8,523 nucleotides of DNA from Collinsella sp. (GCA_019425045.1 JAHYYI010000016.1:1-8523), one strand, 5' to 3'. Positions 1-6,428 are shown, counted from the stretch's first letter. Numbers and translations: made by a program. Notes: generated from the letters alone by a model not told the origin.

Positions 1-21
1 ATTGAAGCTCTGAGACCGCCA

Positions 22-46
22 AACAGTCCCTATTTCACCGCAACTT
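22..46. repeat. Candidate dispersed intergenic element (TAGGGAC core)
   Basis: Read on the minus strand, this non-coding stretch contains a CGG, five bases, TAGGGAC, one base, GTT pattern. The 58-bp palindrome on the other side of the first gene carries almost the same core (CGG, four bases, TAGGGAC, GTT). The shared order of CGG, TAGGGAC and GTT suggests two members of one repeat family. No second arm is visible here, so this copy may be partial or may extend left of the window. The repeat status is inference from two copies only. I see no coding signal in bases 1-96. Confidence 0.35.
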
Positions 47-71
47 ATGATGGGGAATTTTGGATGCTGGG

Positions 72-77
72 TATAAT
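72..77 (+). promoter_or_regulatory. Candidate -10 box for the zinc-ribbon gene
   Basis: The hexamer TATAAT is a perfect match to the housekeeping sigma -10 consensus and is preceded by TGGG. It lies 38 bases upstream of the ATG at 115, a normal leader length. No good -35 hexamer is found at 16-18 bases spacing, so recognition may lean on the -10 and the upstream G-rich bases. The assignment is based on motif and position only. Confidence 0.5.
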
Positions 78-102
78 CGTCGTATTGCATTGAAATGTGG
101 CG

Positions 103-109
103 AAAGGAG
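103..109 (+). promoter_or_regulatory. Shine-Dalgarno that fixes the zinc-ribbon gene start
   Basis: AAAGGAG ends five bases before the ATG at 115. The longer in-frame alternative, a GTG at 97, would place this site inside the coding sequence and has no equivalent site of its own. The ATG at 115 is therefore preferred. Confidence 0.75.
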
Positions 110-114
110 TGGCA

Positions 115-1098
115 ATGTCTCGGTATTGCGCCTCGTGCGGCAAGCTTCTTGCAGATGATGCCAAGTTCTGCACCTCATGCGGTGCACCCGTTGAGCAAAC
201 AGCCGCAAGCGATAGCCAGCCCGCTTTTGAGCAGACCGGCTCCCTTGATACGCCGCAAGCCAAGGCGGATGACTCCCTCGCCTATAGCCCCGACCCTGCC
301 GCAAGGACCGAGGCCGTCGAGACCACGCAGCGCATACCCGTCGCGAGCGGCTCGCCCCAACAGCAGCCGGCTCCCGCATACGCGCCCGCTTCGCCACAGA
401 CCCCCGCTCCCAAAAAGAGCGGCACCGGGCCGCTTATCGCCGTTATTGTTGTGCTGGTGGCGATCATCATCGCCCTGGTCGTTTTCTTTGTGATCAAGCC
501 TTTCGACAACGCCGCCACGCAGACGACTGCCGCGGTAGCTAAGCTGCACCATGACGTCGACGACGATGACCTAAAGCCTCTCGGCGATCCCAACAGCCTG
601 TACGACGATGATGACGATGACGACGAGGATGGCGGCGAAGCAACGCTCTCCGAGCAGAACCTCTACCGTCGCCTGAGCGAATACTACGACCTGCTCGAAG
701 ATCTCGACAGCCAGGTCCGTGGCTGCGCGCAGAACTTCAACGGCAACTATCTGGAAGAGGATCGAACCACCCGTCAAAATCTCGCCGACGTCGCCGAGCG
801 CACGGAGGACACCATCGAGCAGTATTACGACATCGTCGAGGACCTGGACGTCCCGACGAGCTCCAAGAACTACAGCTCCTGGAAGGACATCATCGCCCTG
901 TACGACGACCTGGATCACCGCATTGACGCAATCTGTGATGCCTGGGAGATCAGCCTGAAATACGCCAAGCCTGCGGACCACAAGAATGAGATCGTGGCGC
1001 CGCTGTCGCGCGACAACGTGGCGGGTACCAATGACAATAAGTACCGCCTAGACTTTGAGGAGCGCTATCCCGGCGCCAAACCCGTCGAGGTGAACTAG
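115..1098 (+). CDS. Zinc-ribbon single-pass membrane protein with Asp-rich C-terminal domain
   Basis: The 327-residue product is of unknown function. It begins with a short zinc ribbon in which C5, C8, C19 and C22 form two CxxC(G) pairs. A long Pro/Ala/Gln/Ser-rich linker follows (about 28-104). One hydrophobic helix at about 105-128 is followed by a mainly acidic domain of about 200 residues. There is no signal peptide, so the zinc ribbon is probably cytoplasmic and the C-terminal part outside the cell. The outer part has seven consecutive Asp (164-170) and a motif of type YYDxxEDLD at 190-198 and 237-245, with a shorter relative (LYDDLD) at 262-267. Its predicted helices may form a coiled-coil-like bundle. 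The gene stands alone, convergent with topA. Zinc-ribbon/TM proteins of this layout are common and mostly uncharacterised in Firmicutes and Actinobacteria. A sensory or scaffolding role is only a guess. The start is set by the AAAGGAG at 103-109. Confidence 0.85.
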   Translation: MSRYCASCGKLLADDAKFCTSCGAPVEQTAASDSQPAFEQTGSLDTPQAKADDSLAYSPDPAARTEAVETTQRIPVASGSPQQQPAPAYAPASPQTPAPKKSGTGPLIAVIVVLVAIIIALVVFFVIKPFDNAATQTTAAVAKLHHDVDDDDLKPLGDPNSLYDDDDDDDEDGGEATLSEQNLYRRLSEYYDLLEDLDSQVRGCAQNFNGNYLEEDRTTRQNLADVAERTEDTIEQYYDIVEDLDVPTSSKNYSSWKDIIALYDDLDHRIDAICDAWEISLKYAKPADHKNEIVAPLSRDNVAGTNDNKYRLDFEERYPGAKPVEVN

Positions 1099-1116
1099 CG
1101 CTTTGTCGTTCCCGAG

Positions 1117-1174
1117 CCGGCAGTTAGAGACGTTCCTAAACTGCCGGCAGAAAAGGAACGTCCCTAACTGCCGG
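1117..1174. repeat. 58-bp near-perfect palindrome, candidate REP/MITE-like element
   Basis: The two 21-base arms, 1117-1137 and 1154-1174, are reverse complements with a single mismatch (A at 1128 against C at 1163). A 16-base spacer at 1138-1153 contains its own perfect 10-base palindrome, CTGCCGGCAG, so the ends CTGCCGG are repeated inside the loop. The element lies in the convergent gap, 18 bases after the stop of the zinc-ribbon gene and just before the terminator. It encodes no protein and has no T-tract of its own. The structure is seen directly. That it is a dispersed mobile-type repeat is inference, supported by the related core at 22-46. Confidence 0.6.
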
Positions 1175-1176
1175 TC

Positions 1177-1219
1177 AAAAAAAACGAGCGAGGATCGCGG
1201 GGTCCTCGCTCGTTTTTTT
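1177..1219. terminator. Bidirectional intrinsic terminator
   Basis: A perfect 10-bp GC-rich stem (CGAGCGAGGA at 1185-1194 with TCCTCGCTCG at 1203-1212) encloses an eight-base loop. Eight A on the left and seven T on the right flank it, so each strand's transcript ends in a U-tract after the hairpin. It sits between the stops of two convergent genes, 78 bases after the zinc-ribbon gene and 22 bases after topA, and is well placed to terminate both. Confidence 0.92.
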
Positions 1220-1241
1220 GGGCAATGTTTCGACTGCGCCG

Positions 1242-3818
1242 TTACTTGTCGGCGGCTGCTTTCTTGGCAGTCGACTTCTTCGCGGTCGTCTTCTTGGCGG
1301 CAGTGGCTTTCTTAGCCGTCGTCTTCTTTGCCGTGCTCGCCTTGGTTGTGGTCTTGCGACCGCGGGCGGGCTTCTTCTCCTTGGTCGGGCAGTCCATGTT
1401 GACGCAGATACGCCACGGACCGCGCGCCGTGTTGACCACCACGATGGGGGCGCCGCACTCGGGGCAGGTCTCGCCCGTCGCCTCGAGCTTGCCGCGCGCC
1501 GGCAGCGGATAGCTCACGCCGCAGTCATCGTAGTTGGTGCAGCGGATAAAGCGCTTGCCGCTCTTCTCGCTCTTGTGCGCGATCAGGTCGCCGTGACGTC
1601 CGGCCTCGGCACACACCTTGCACTCGCCCACCTTAAGATCGGGCTCGTAGTTGGTGGGGCACGTGGGGTTCACGCAGATCTCGAAGGCCTTCTGGCGGAA
1701 TGGCTGGCACTTGATGCGCGGCGCGCCGCACTCGGGGCACACGGCGGCCTCGCCCTCGAGCGGGCTCACCTTGACGCCACTCGGCACCGGATAGGTCACG
1801 TCGCAGTCGGGCCAACCCATGCAGCCGATAAAGCTGCCGCGGGTCTTGGCGCTCGTCTTCATAACCAGGTCCTTGCCGCACTTGGGGCAGGCGCCCACGC
1901 GCGCATCGGCCGTGACGGCGTCGCTGATGGCGTCGCCCAGCTCCTGCGTATGCTTGAGCAGCTCGTCGAGCACGCCGGCCAGCAGCGCGCGCGAGTGCGT
2001 CACGACATGCTCTTCGGTATCCTCGCCGCGCTCCACGCGGGTCATGTCGCCGTCGAGCTCGCTGGTCATATCGGGGCTCGTGATGCGCGGGGCAAACTGC
2101 GACAGCGCATCGATGATGGCGATACCCAGCTGGCTCGGCTCAACGGGATCATTTTTGAGATAGCGCACGGCGTACAGGCGCTCGATGATGCTCGCGCGCG
2201 TGGACTTGGTGCCCAGGCCGCGCTTCTCCATCTCCTGCACGAGCTTGCCCTGGCTGTAGCGCGCGGGCGGCTCGGTCTGCTTGGCCTCGAGCTTAATGTC
2301 GAATACGTCGACCGTATCGCCCTGCTCAAGCGGCGGCATCTGCTCGTCGCGTTTAAGGCCATACGGGTAGGCCTCGCGGAAACCCGGGGTCACGAGCACA
2401 TCGCCCGAAGCCACGAACGGCTCACCGTTCACATCGAGCTCGAGCTTGGTGTTCTCGATGGTCGCGGGACCCATGAGCGTCGCCAGGAAGCGGCGGGCGA
2501 TGAGGTCGTAGAGCTTGCGCTGGCCGCCGTCGAGCGTGGACGGATCGCCCTCGCCCGTGGGATAGATAGGCGGGTGGTCGGTGGTCTCGACTTTGCCGCG
2601 CGTAGGCTTCATGGGGCCGGCAAGCACCTTTTTGCATACGGGCGCCAGCGCCGGGTTGATCTTTGCCAGGTCGCTCACCACGGCGCCCAGATCGAGCGTC
2701 GCGGGGTACACGGTATTGTCGACACGCGGGTAGCTGATGAGACCGGCCATGTAGAGGGACTCAGCGATGCGCATGGTACGCGCAGGCGAGATGCCCTCGG
2801 CCGCGGCGGCAGCCTGCAGCGAGGTGGTCGCAAACGGCGTGGGCGGCTGCTGCTTGCGCGAGCGCTTGGTCACCGCGGCGACGGTTGCCGTCGCGACGCC
2901 GTCAACATGGCCGTACGCCGTCTCAGCAGCATCCTTGTCGGTAAAGCGCGCCGTCTTGTGCGCGATCTTAAAGCGATCGTCCTCGGCAGCGCCCTGCGCG
3001 GCACCCATGCCGCGAATCTGCCAATAGTCCTCGGGCACAAACGCCATGCGCTCGCGCTCGCGCTCGACCACCAGGGCAAGCGTCGGCGTCTGCACGCGGC
3101 CGGCGGAGCGCACGTTACCAAAGCCGCCAAACTTGGCGAGCGTCAGGTAGCGCGTCAGCACCGCACCCCAAATGAGGTCGATGTGCTGACGGCTCTCGCC
3201 TGCGTCGGCCAGGTTCTGGTCGAGCGAGACGAGATTATCGAAGGCCTGCGTGATCTCGGCCTTGGTAAACGAAGAATACTGGGCGCGGGCAACCGGCAAG
3301 TCCGGCGCCACCTCGCGCACCTTGTTGAGGGCGTCCGAACCGATCAGCTCGCCCTCGCGATCGAAGTCCGTAGCGATGATGACGCTGTCGGACTTCTTGG
3401 CAAGGTTCTTGAGCGAGCGAATGAGCTCTTTCTCGGCCGGCAGCTTAATGACGGGTGCCCAGGTGAGATAGGGCAGACTCTCGAGCTTCCAGCCCTTGAT
3501 GGAGATGCCATCGGCAAGGAACGGCTTACGCTTGGTGTCGTAAGGCGGACGAGCCAGGCCATCGGGCATGTCGGCCGGCAGCATCTCGCCGTCCTCGGTG
3601 ACCGAATACCAGCCCAGCTTTTTATCGAACAGCACGCTGTCGCAAAAATCGGGCGCAAGGATGTGACCGGCAAGACCGATCGTCACGCACTCCTCGCCCT
3701 TCCACTCAAAACGGTAGATGGCAGTGTTGTACACCTTGTCCTTTTTAGGCTTACCCGTGGACAGCCGCTCGGCGATCTGACGCGCGGCGTCGTTTTTCTC
3801 GGCGATGATGAGCTTCAA
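1242..3818 (-). CDS. topA: Archaeal-type DNA topoisomerase I (type IA) with four zinc ribbons and basic tail
   Basis: The 858-residue enzyme would relax negatively supercoiled DNA by transient single-strand cleavage. The Toprim domain (about 1-165) shows E7 in IIAEK and the metal-binding D151/D153/E155 in TDFDREGE. The core has SAGRVQTPTLALV at 238-250. The catalytic tyrosine is Y363, with R365, in GLISYPRVDNTVYP. Four zinc ribbons follow: C644/C647/C666/C672, C694/C697/C715/C720, C733/C736/C760/C766 and C785/C788/C805/C810. The last 45 or so residues are a Lys/Ala/Thr tail. The IGLAGHIL, DFDREGELIG and SYPRxDNTVYP wording resembles archaeal TopA more than bacterial TopA or TopB; this is from family memory, not a search. 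The start is a TTG with AGGAG six bases upstream. It is the last gene of the tat-hyp run, 54 bp after hypB, and ends at the bidirectional terminator. Annotation as topoisomerase III is a possible alternative name. Confidence 0.93.
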   Translation of the reverse strand: MKLIIAEKNDAARQIAERLSTGKPKKDKVYNTAIYRFEWKGEECVTIGLAGHILAPDFCDSVLFDKKLGWYSVTEDGEMLPADMPDGLARPPYDTKRKPFLADGISIKGWKLESLPYLTWAPVIKLPAEKELIRSLKNLAKKSDSVIIATDFDREGELIGSDALNKVREVAPDLPVARAQYSSFTKAEITQAFDNLVSLDQNLADAGESRQHIDLIWGAVLTRYLTLAKFGGFGNVRSAGRVQTPTLALVVERERERMAFVPEDYWQIRGMGAAQGAAEDDRFKIAHKTARFTDKDAAETAYGHVDGVATATVAAVTKRSRKQQPPTPFATTSLQAAAAAEGISPARTMRIAESLYMAGLISYPRVDNTVYPATLDLGAVVSDLAKINPALAPVCKKVLAGPMKPTRGKVETTDHPPIYPTGEGDPSTLDGGQRKLYDLIARRFLATLMGPATIENTKLELDVNGEPFVASGDVLVTPGFREAYPYGLKRDEQMPPLEQGDTVDVFDIKLEAKQTEPPARYSQGKLVQEMEKRGLGTKSTRASIIERLYAVRYLKNDPVEPSQLGIAIIDALSQFAPRITSPDMTSELDGDMTRVERGEDTEEHVVTHSRALLAGVLDELLKHTQELGDAISDAVTADARVGACPKCGKDLVMKTSAKTRGSFIGCMGWPDCDVTYPVPSGVKVSPLEGEAAVCPECGAPRIKCQPFRQKAFEICVNPTCPTNYEPDLKVGECKVCAEAGRHGDLIAHKSEKSGKRFIRCTNYDDCGVSYPLPARGKLEATGETCPECGAPIVVVNTARGPWRICVNMDCPTKEKKPARGRKTTTKASTAKKTTAKKATAAKKTTAKKSTAKKAAADK
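1245..1385 (-). repeat. Degenerate coding repeat: basic AKKTTAKK tail of the topoisomerase
   Basis: Residues 812-858 of the topoisomerase are built from repeated (A/T)(T/A)AKK-type units such as AKKTTAKKATAAKK. On the DNA this gives alternating Lys, Ala and Thr codons with synonymous variation, so the repeat is clearer in protein than in DNA. It resembles histone H1-like tails and the lysine-rich C-termini known in actinobacterial TopA, which help DNA binding and processivity. Its function here is inferred from that resemblance. Confidence 0.75.
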
Positions 3819-3824
3819 AAGAGG

Positions 3825-3829
3825 CTCCT
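3825..3829 (-). promoter_or_regulatory. Shine-Dalgarno supporting the TTG start of topA
   Basis: On the minus strand AGGAG is followed by six bases and then TTG. The TTG codon begins the conserved Toprim opening MKLIIAEK, which matches the usual N-terminus of type IA topoisomerases, so both the motif and the protein alignment support this non-ATG start. Confidence 0.75.
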
Positions 3830-3872
3830 ATCTCGTATCTCTACGGCTACGCCCGCCCGTATGGCGGCCGAT

Positions 3873-4556
3873 TTACGCCCTTGCTTGCTCGATCTGCCCG
3901 ATGAGCCAATCGCACCAGGCGTCCATGCCCTCGCCCTTGCGCGCGCTCACGGCAAACCGCGGCGCCTGCGGATTGAGGTCATCGAGTGTCTTAGTATACC
4001 TATCCATGTCAAAATCGAAAGCCGGGGCCACGTCGACCTTATTGAGCAGCTGCGCGCCAGCGTGCTGGAAGATGCCCGGGTACTTGATGGGCTTGTCGTC
4101 GCCCTCGGGCACCGAGAGAATCATGATGGACAGGTTCTCGCCCAGGTCAAAGTCGACCGGGCAGACCAAGTTGCCCACGTTTTCGATAAAGATGACGTCG
4201 ATGTTTTCCAGACCCACAGCCTGGTCAAACGCGTCAACGGCCTCCATGATCATGTTGCCCTCGAGGTGGCACAGGCCGCCCGTGTTGATCTGGATGGCGG
4301 GCATGCCGGCTTCCTTCATGGTGATGGCGTCGACATCCGAGGCGATATCGCCCTCGATGACGGCACAGCGCAGGCCGGCCTTGTCACGCAGGCGCTCGTT
4401 GGTGCCCAGGATCGTGGTGGTCTTGCCCGAACCGGGGCTCGACAAGACGTTGATCACATAGGTGTTTGTCTCATTAAATCGCTGACGCAGCTGATCTGCC
4501 AGGCGCTCGTTGCGCGACAGAATCGGCGACGCGATATCAATCGTTTTCTCAGCCAT
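3873..4556 (-). CDS. hypB: Hydrogenase nickel-insertion GTPase HypB
   Basis: HypB binds nickel and GTP and works with HypA to load Ni into the large subunit of [NiFe]-hydrogenases. The 227-residue protein shows the P-loop SSPGSGKT at 39-46, the metal-site cysteine and histidine C96/H97 in GGLCHLEGN, the signature ENVGNLVCP at 125-133 with C132, the guanine-specificity motif NKVD at 172-175, and SARKGEGMDAW near the end. It has neither the N-terminal CxxCGC high-affinity nickel site of the E. coli protein nor a His-rich storage stretch, so it is the short, core form. The ATG has AAGGAG eight bases upstream. It follows hypA by 55 bp and precedes topA by 54 bp. A UreG identity is unlikely because of the HypB-specific CHLE and NVGNLVCP motifs and the hypA neighbour. 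Confidence 0.96.
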   Translation of the reverse strand: MAEKTIDIASPILSRNERLADQLRQRFNETNTYVINVLSSPGSGKTTTILGTNERLRDKAGLRCAVIEGDIASDVDAITMKEAGMPAIQINTGGLCHLEGNMIMEAVDAFDQAVGLENIDVIFIENVGNLVCPVDFDLGENLSIMILSVPEGDDKPIKYPGIFQHAGAQLLNKVDVAPAFDFDMDRYTKTLDDLNPQAPRFAVSARKGEGMDAWCDWLIGQIEQARA

Positions 4557-4581
4557 ACTTAGCGCTCCTTACTTTGGCCCC

Positions 4582-4587
4582 TTTATA
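4582..4587 (-). promoter_or_regulatory. Possible internal -10 box upstream of hypB
   Basis: In the 55-bp hypA-hypB gap the minus strand reads GGGGTATAAAGG, a 5/6 match to the -10 consensus with a G-run before it, like the TGGGTATAAT upstream of the zinc-ribbon gene. No -35 box is evident. It may give hypB-topA some independent transcription, but the leader would be only about 20 bases and the match could be chance. Confidence 0.25.
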
Positions 4588-4611
4588 CCCCATCACCAGA
4601 TGGCTAGCGGG

Positions 4612-4968
4612 CTAATCGTCGGGGGTTTCGATTTCGATACTCGCGATATCGAGCTCGCGGCCGTGCAGTAGGCGCACGTTGGCACCACCACACTGGGGAC
4701 AGCGACAGTGGAAGCGATCGTGGTCGAAGACCTCGCCGCAGTCCAGGCATTCACTTTGTGGGTGAATCTCCTCAACCGCGAGCTCGCAGCCCCGCGTGAG
4801 CGGGTCCTCATCGCGAAATGTCTCCCACGCAAAGTCCAGCGCCTCGCGCACAACTTCGGTCATATCCCCGATACGCAGCGTTACCAAAACGGCGCGCAAG
4901 GCCCCCGCCCCACGCGCCGCGCGAATCACTGTATCGAGTATGCCGTTGACAATGCCAACCTCGTGCAT
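4612..4968 (-). CDS. hypA: Hydrogenase nickel-insertion protein HypA
   Basis: HypA is the nickel-binding metallochaperone that docks on the hydrogenase large subunit and receives nickel with HypB. The 118-residue length is typical. The N-terminus is MHEVGIV, with H2 and E3 of the conserved nickel site at the mature start. The zinc site is C74/C77 and C90/C93 (CLDCGE and CPQCGG), with an extra C88. The start is well defined because the family begins exactly at MHE. An AGGAG lies inside the last codons of tatC, and the gap to tatC is only 6 bp, which implies cotranscription and probably translational coupling. HypC, D, E and F are not in the window and must be elsewhere if a [NiFe]-hydrogenase is matured here. 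Confidence 0.96.
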   Translation of the reverse strand: MHEVGIVNGILDTVIRAARGAGALRAVLVTLRIGDMTEVVREALDFAWETFRDEDPLTRGCELAVEEIHPQSECLDCGEVFDHDRFHCRCPQCGGANVRLLHGRELDIASIEIETPDD

Positions 4969-4974
4969 ACCGAT

Positions 4975-5766
4975 TTACTCCTCGTCGTCCTCATCGTCCG
5001 AGAACAGGTCCAGACGGCTCACAAACAAGCCCTCCTTGCCCTCGCGCGCGGTAATGACCACGCGGGCAATGGCGAGCGAAATCTCGTAGAGCGAGAGCAG
5101 GGCACCATACATGAGGCCCAGCGTAACGGGCGAGCCGTCGGGCGTAATCACAGCCGAGCCCACAAGCAGGCCAACGTATACATAACGCCAGGCACCGCGG
5201 AAAGCAGCGTAGGACACGATGTGGAAGACGGACAGATAGAAGATGATGAGCGGCAGCTCAAACGCCACGCCAAAGCCGATCATAAAGAGCAGCTCCATGT
5301 TGACGTAGTTCTCCAGATCGGGCAGCGCCGTAGCGACGGCCGAGGTCTCGCCGATGAGCCACTCAAAGCCCGCAGGAATGATGATGAAGTAGCAAAAGAT
5401 GGCGCCCAGGAAGAACAGCACCGTCGAGGCGAGCACCGTGGGCACGACCCACTTGCGCTCGTTGGGGCGAAGCGCCGGCAAGAAAAACGCCAAGATCTGC
5501 CAGATGATCATGGGCGTGCACATGACAACGGCCATCTTGATGGCCAGCGAGAAGCGCAAGCCAAAGCCGCCGAGCGTGGTAGTGATGTAGAACTTACCGT
5601 CCGGCACAAAGGAGCGGATGGGATCTTCCAGGATGTCGAGCACAACAGGCGTGGCGAAATACAGCACGATAGCGGCGGCAAACACCGACACGACCACGAT
5701 GGTCAGGCGGCGACGGAGCTCTCCCAGGTGATCGAAGAGCGGCATACGCGCAGGTCCGATAGGCAT
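4975..5766 (-). CDS. tatC: Sec-independent (twin-arginine) translocase subunit TatC
   Basis: TatC is the polytopic receptor that binds twin-arginine signal peptides and recruits TatA to export folded proteins. The 263 residues show the N-terminal signature MPLFDHLGELRRRL at 8-21 and about six hydrophobic helices (near 22-40, 73-97, 108-132, 155-180, 192-208, 213-235). E103 in LPALRPNERK and E170 in FGVAFELPL align with key glutamates of E. coli TatC, and ITPDGSP followed by LYEISL marks the last helix region. The C-terminal tail is strongly acidic (SDDEDDEE). Its ATG overlaps the tatA stop by one base (TAATG), and a GGAGG lies nine bases upstream inside tatA, so the two are translationally coupled. 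Confidence 0.97.
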   Translation of the reverse strand: MPIGPARMPLFDHLGELRRRLTIVVVSVFAAAIVLYFATPVVLDILEDPIRSFVPDGKFYITTTLGGFGLRFSLAIKMAVVMCTPMIIWQILAFFLPALRPNERKWVVPTVLASTVLFFLGAIFCYFIIIPAGFEWLIGETSAVATALPDLENYVNMELLFMIGFGVAFELPLIIFYLSVFHIVSYAAFRGAWRYVYVGLLVGSAVITPDGSPVTLGLMYGALLSLYEISLAIARVVITAREGKEGLFVSRLDLFSDDEDDEE

Positions 5767-6353
5767 TACTCATCGCCTCCCTTCGGGGCGTCGGCGGCAG
5801 CAGCGTCGTCCTCGGCCTCGAGCTCGCGAGCGAGCTGGTCGACGACGGCCTTGCGCTTGCGGGGACGACGGGCGTAGAGGTCAGCCGTCGTGGGCTCTGC
5901 CGGCTCGGGCTCGGACTCCGGCTCTGCAGCAGGCTCGGGCTCGACGACAGGCTCGGCGGCAGCGGCAGGCTCGGCGCTCTCGGCCTCGGACTCCTCAGCA
6001 GCACCCTCGCCCTCGGCGGCAGCCTCGCTCGCGGCCTTCTCGGCGGCAAGGCGGGCACGGCGCTCGGCAAAGGTCTCCTTCTTTGCGGGCGCAGCCGTCT
6101 CGACGGCATCCTCGTCTGCATCGGAATCGTCATCGACGGCAGCCTTCTTGGGCTTGACCGGGGCCGACGCGGCCTCGCTCACCGGATCGATTATCTCGGA
6201 CTGAACAACGGCCGTCATCTTTTCCTGCGTCTCGCGGAACTGACGGATGGCACGGCCGATCGTGCGGCCCATCTGTGGGAGCTTATCCGGGCCAAACAGC
6301 AAAAAGCCGAAGACCACGATGATCGCGAGCTCACCCTCTCCAATACCAAACAC
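5766..6353 (-). CDS. tatA: Twin-arginine translocase TatA/TatB-family subunit with long acidic tail
   Basis: The 195-residue protein forms the protein-conducting part of the Tat system with TatC. The GTG start at 6353 gives the standard N-terminus MFGIGEGELAIIVVFGFLLF, followed by the hinge F20-G21-P22 in FGPDKLP and the amphipathic helix GRTIGRAIRQF. A longer in-frame ATG at 6398 would add 15 non-family residues and ignore the GGAGG five bases before the GTG. E8 at the membrane entry is TatB-like, while FGPDKLP and the helix are TatA-like. It may act as a bifunctional TatA, but no second tatA/tatB is in the window to compare. The tail from about residue 55 is long and Glu/Ala/Pro-rich (about 105-155), with a basic patch RRPRKRK at 162-168. 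Most of this tail lies outside the conserved family. Confidence 0.92.
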   Translation of the reverse strand: MFGIGEGELAIIVVFGFLLFGPDKLPQMGRTIGRAIRQFRETQEKMTAVVQSEIIDPVSEAASAPVKPKKAAVDDDSDADEDAVETAAPAKKETFAERRARLAAEKAASEAAAEGEGAAEESEAESAEPAAAAEPVVEPEPAAEPESEPEPAEPTTADLYARRPRKRKAVVDQLARELEAEDDAAAADAPKGGDE

Positions 6354-6358
6354 ACATA

Positions 6359-6363
6359 CCTCC
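6359..6363 (-). promoter_or_regulatory. Shine-Dalgarno that fixes the GTG start of tatA
   Basis: GGAGG lies five bases before the GTG at 6353 on the minus strand. An ATG between them (GGAGGTATG) is out of frame with tatA and too close to the site to be used. Together with the N-terminal family match, this settles the start. Confidence 0.8.
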
Positions 6364-6365
6364 AA

Positions 6366-6385
6366 GGCTCGATGTGAGTCGAGCC
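6366..6385 (-). promoter_or_regulatory. Hairpin in the tatA leader, beside the ribosome-binding site
   Basis: GGCTCGA and TCGAGCC form a perfect 7-bp stem around a six-base loop. The stem ends two bases before the GGAGG of tatA. There is no U-tract, so it is not a terminator. It may act on translation initiation or mRNA stability of the tat-hyp transcript. The structure is seen; the role is inferred. Confidence 0.4.
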
Positions 6386-6428
6386 CGCACCGCGCCATTC
6401 GGCCGGAACTCGTCTATTCATTCGGTCA

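Noticed and set aside
97..114. Upstream GTG start for the zinc-ribbon gene
   Set aside because: It would place the AAAGGAG inside the coding sequence and add six residues before the usual MxxCxxCG opening of the zinc ribbon.
1218..4562. A 1114-codon open frame on the plus strand spanning topA and hypB in antisense
   Set aside because: It is a shadow of high-GC codon bias in the two minus-strand genes. The translation is Leu/Ala/Arg/His/Gly-rich with no family motifs, there is no ribosome site, and it starts inside the terminator. Both opposite-strand genes have complete catalytic motifs.
4590..4603. CCATC/GATGG hairpin in the hypA-hypB gap as a terminator
   Set aside because: The stem is only 5 bp with no U-tract. 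The gap is short and hypB clearly follows hypA in function.
4708..5877. A 389-codon plus-strand frame antisense to hypA, tatC and the end of tatA
   Set aside because: The product is Arg/His/Gln/Asp-rich with no recognisable domain, and it lies wholly opposite genes with clear function. It is a GC-rich shadow.
5890..6204. Plus-strand frame encoding a Gly/Ser/Ala repeat protein
   Set aside because: It is the antisense reading of the Glu/Ala/Pro codons in the tatA tail; the repeat is explained by that low-complexity coding sequence.
6354..6398. Longer tatA starting at the ATG at 6398
   Set aside because: The 15 added residues are not part of the TatA family N-terminus and cross the leader hairpin and the GGAGG. 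The GTG at 6353 matches both the family and the ribosome site.
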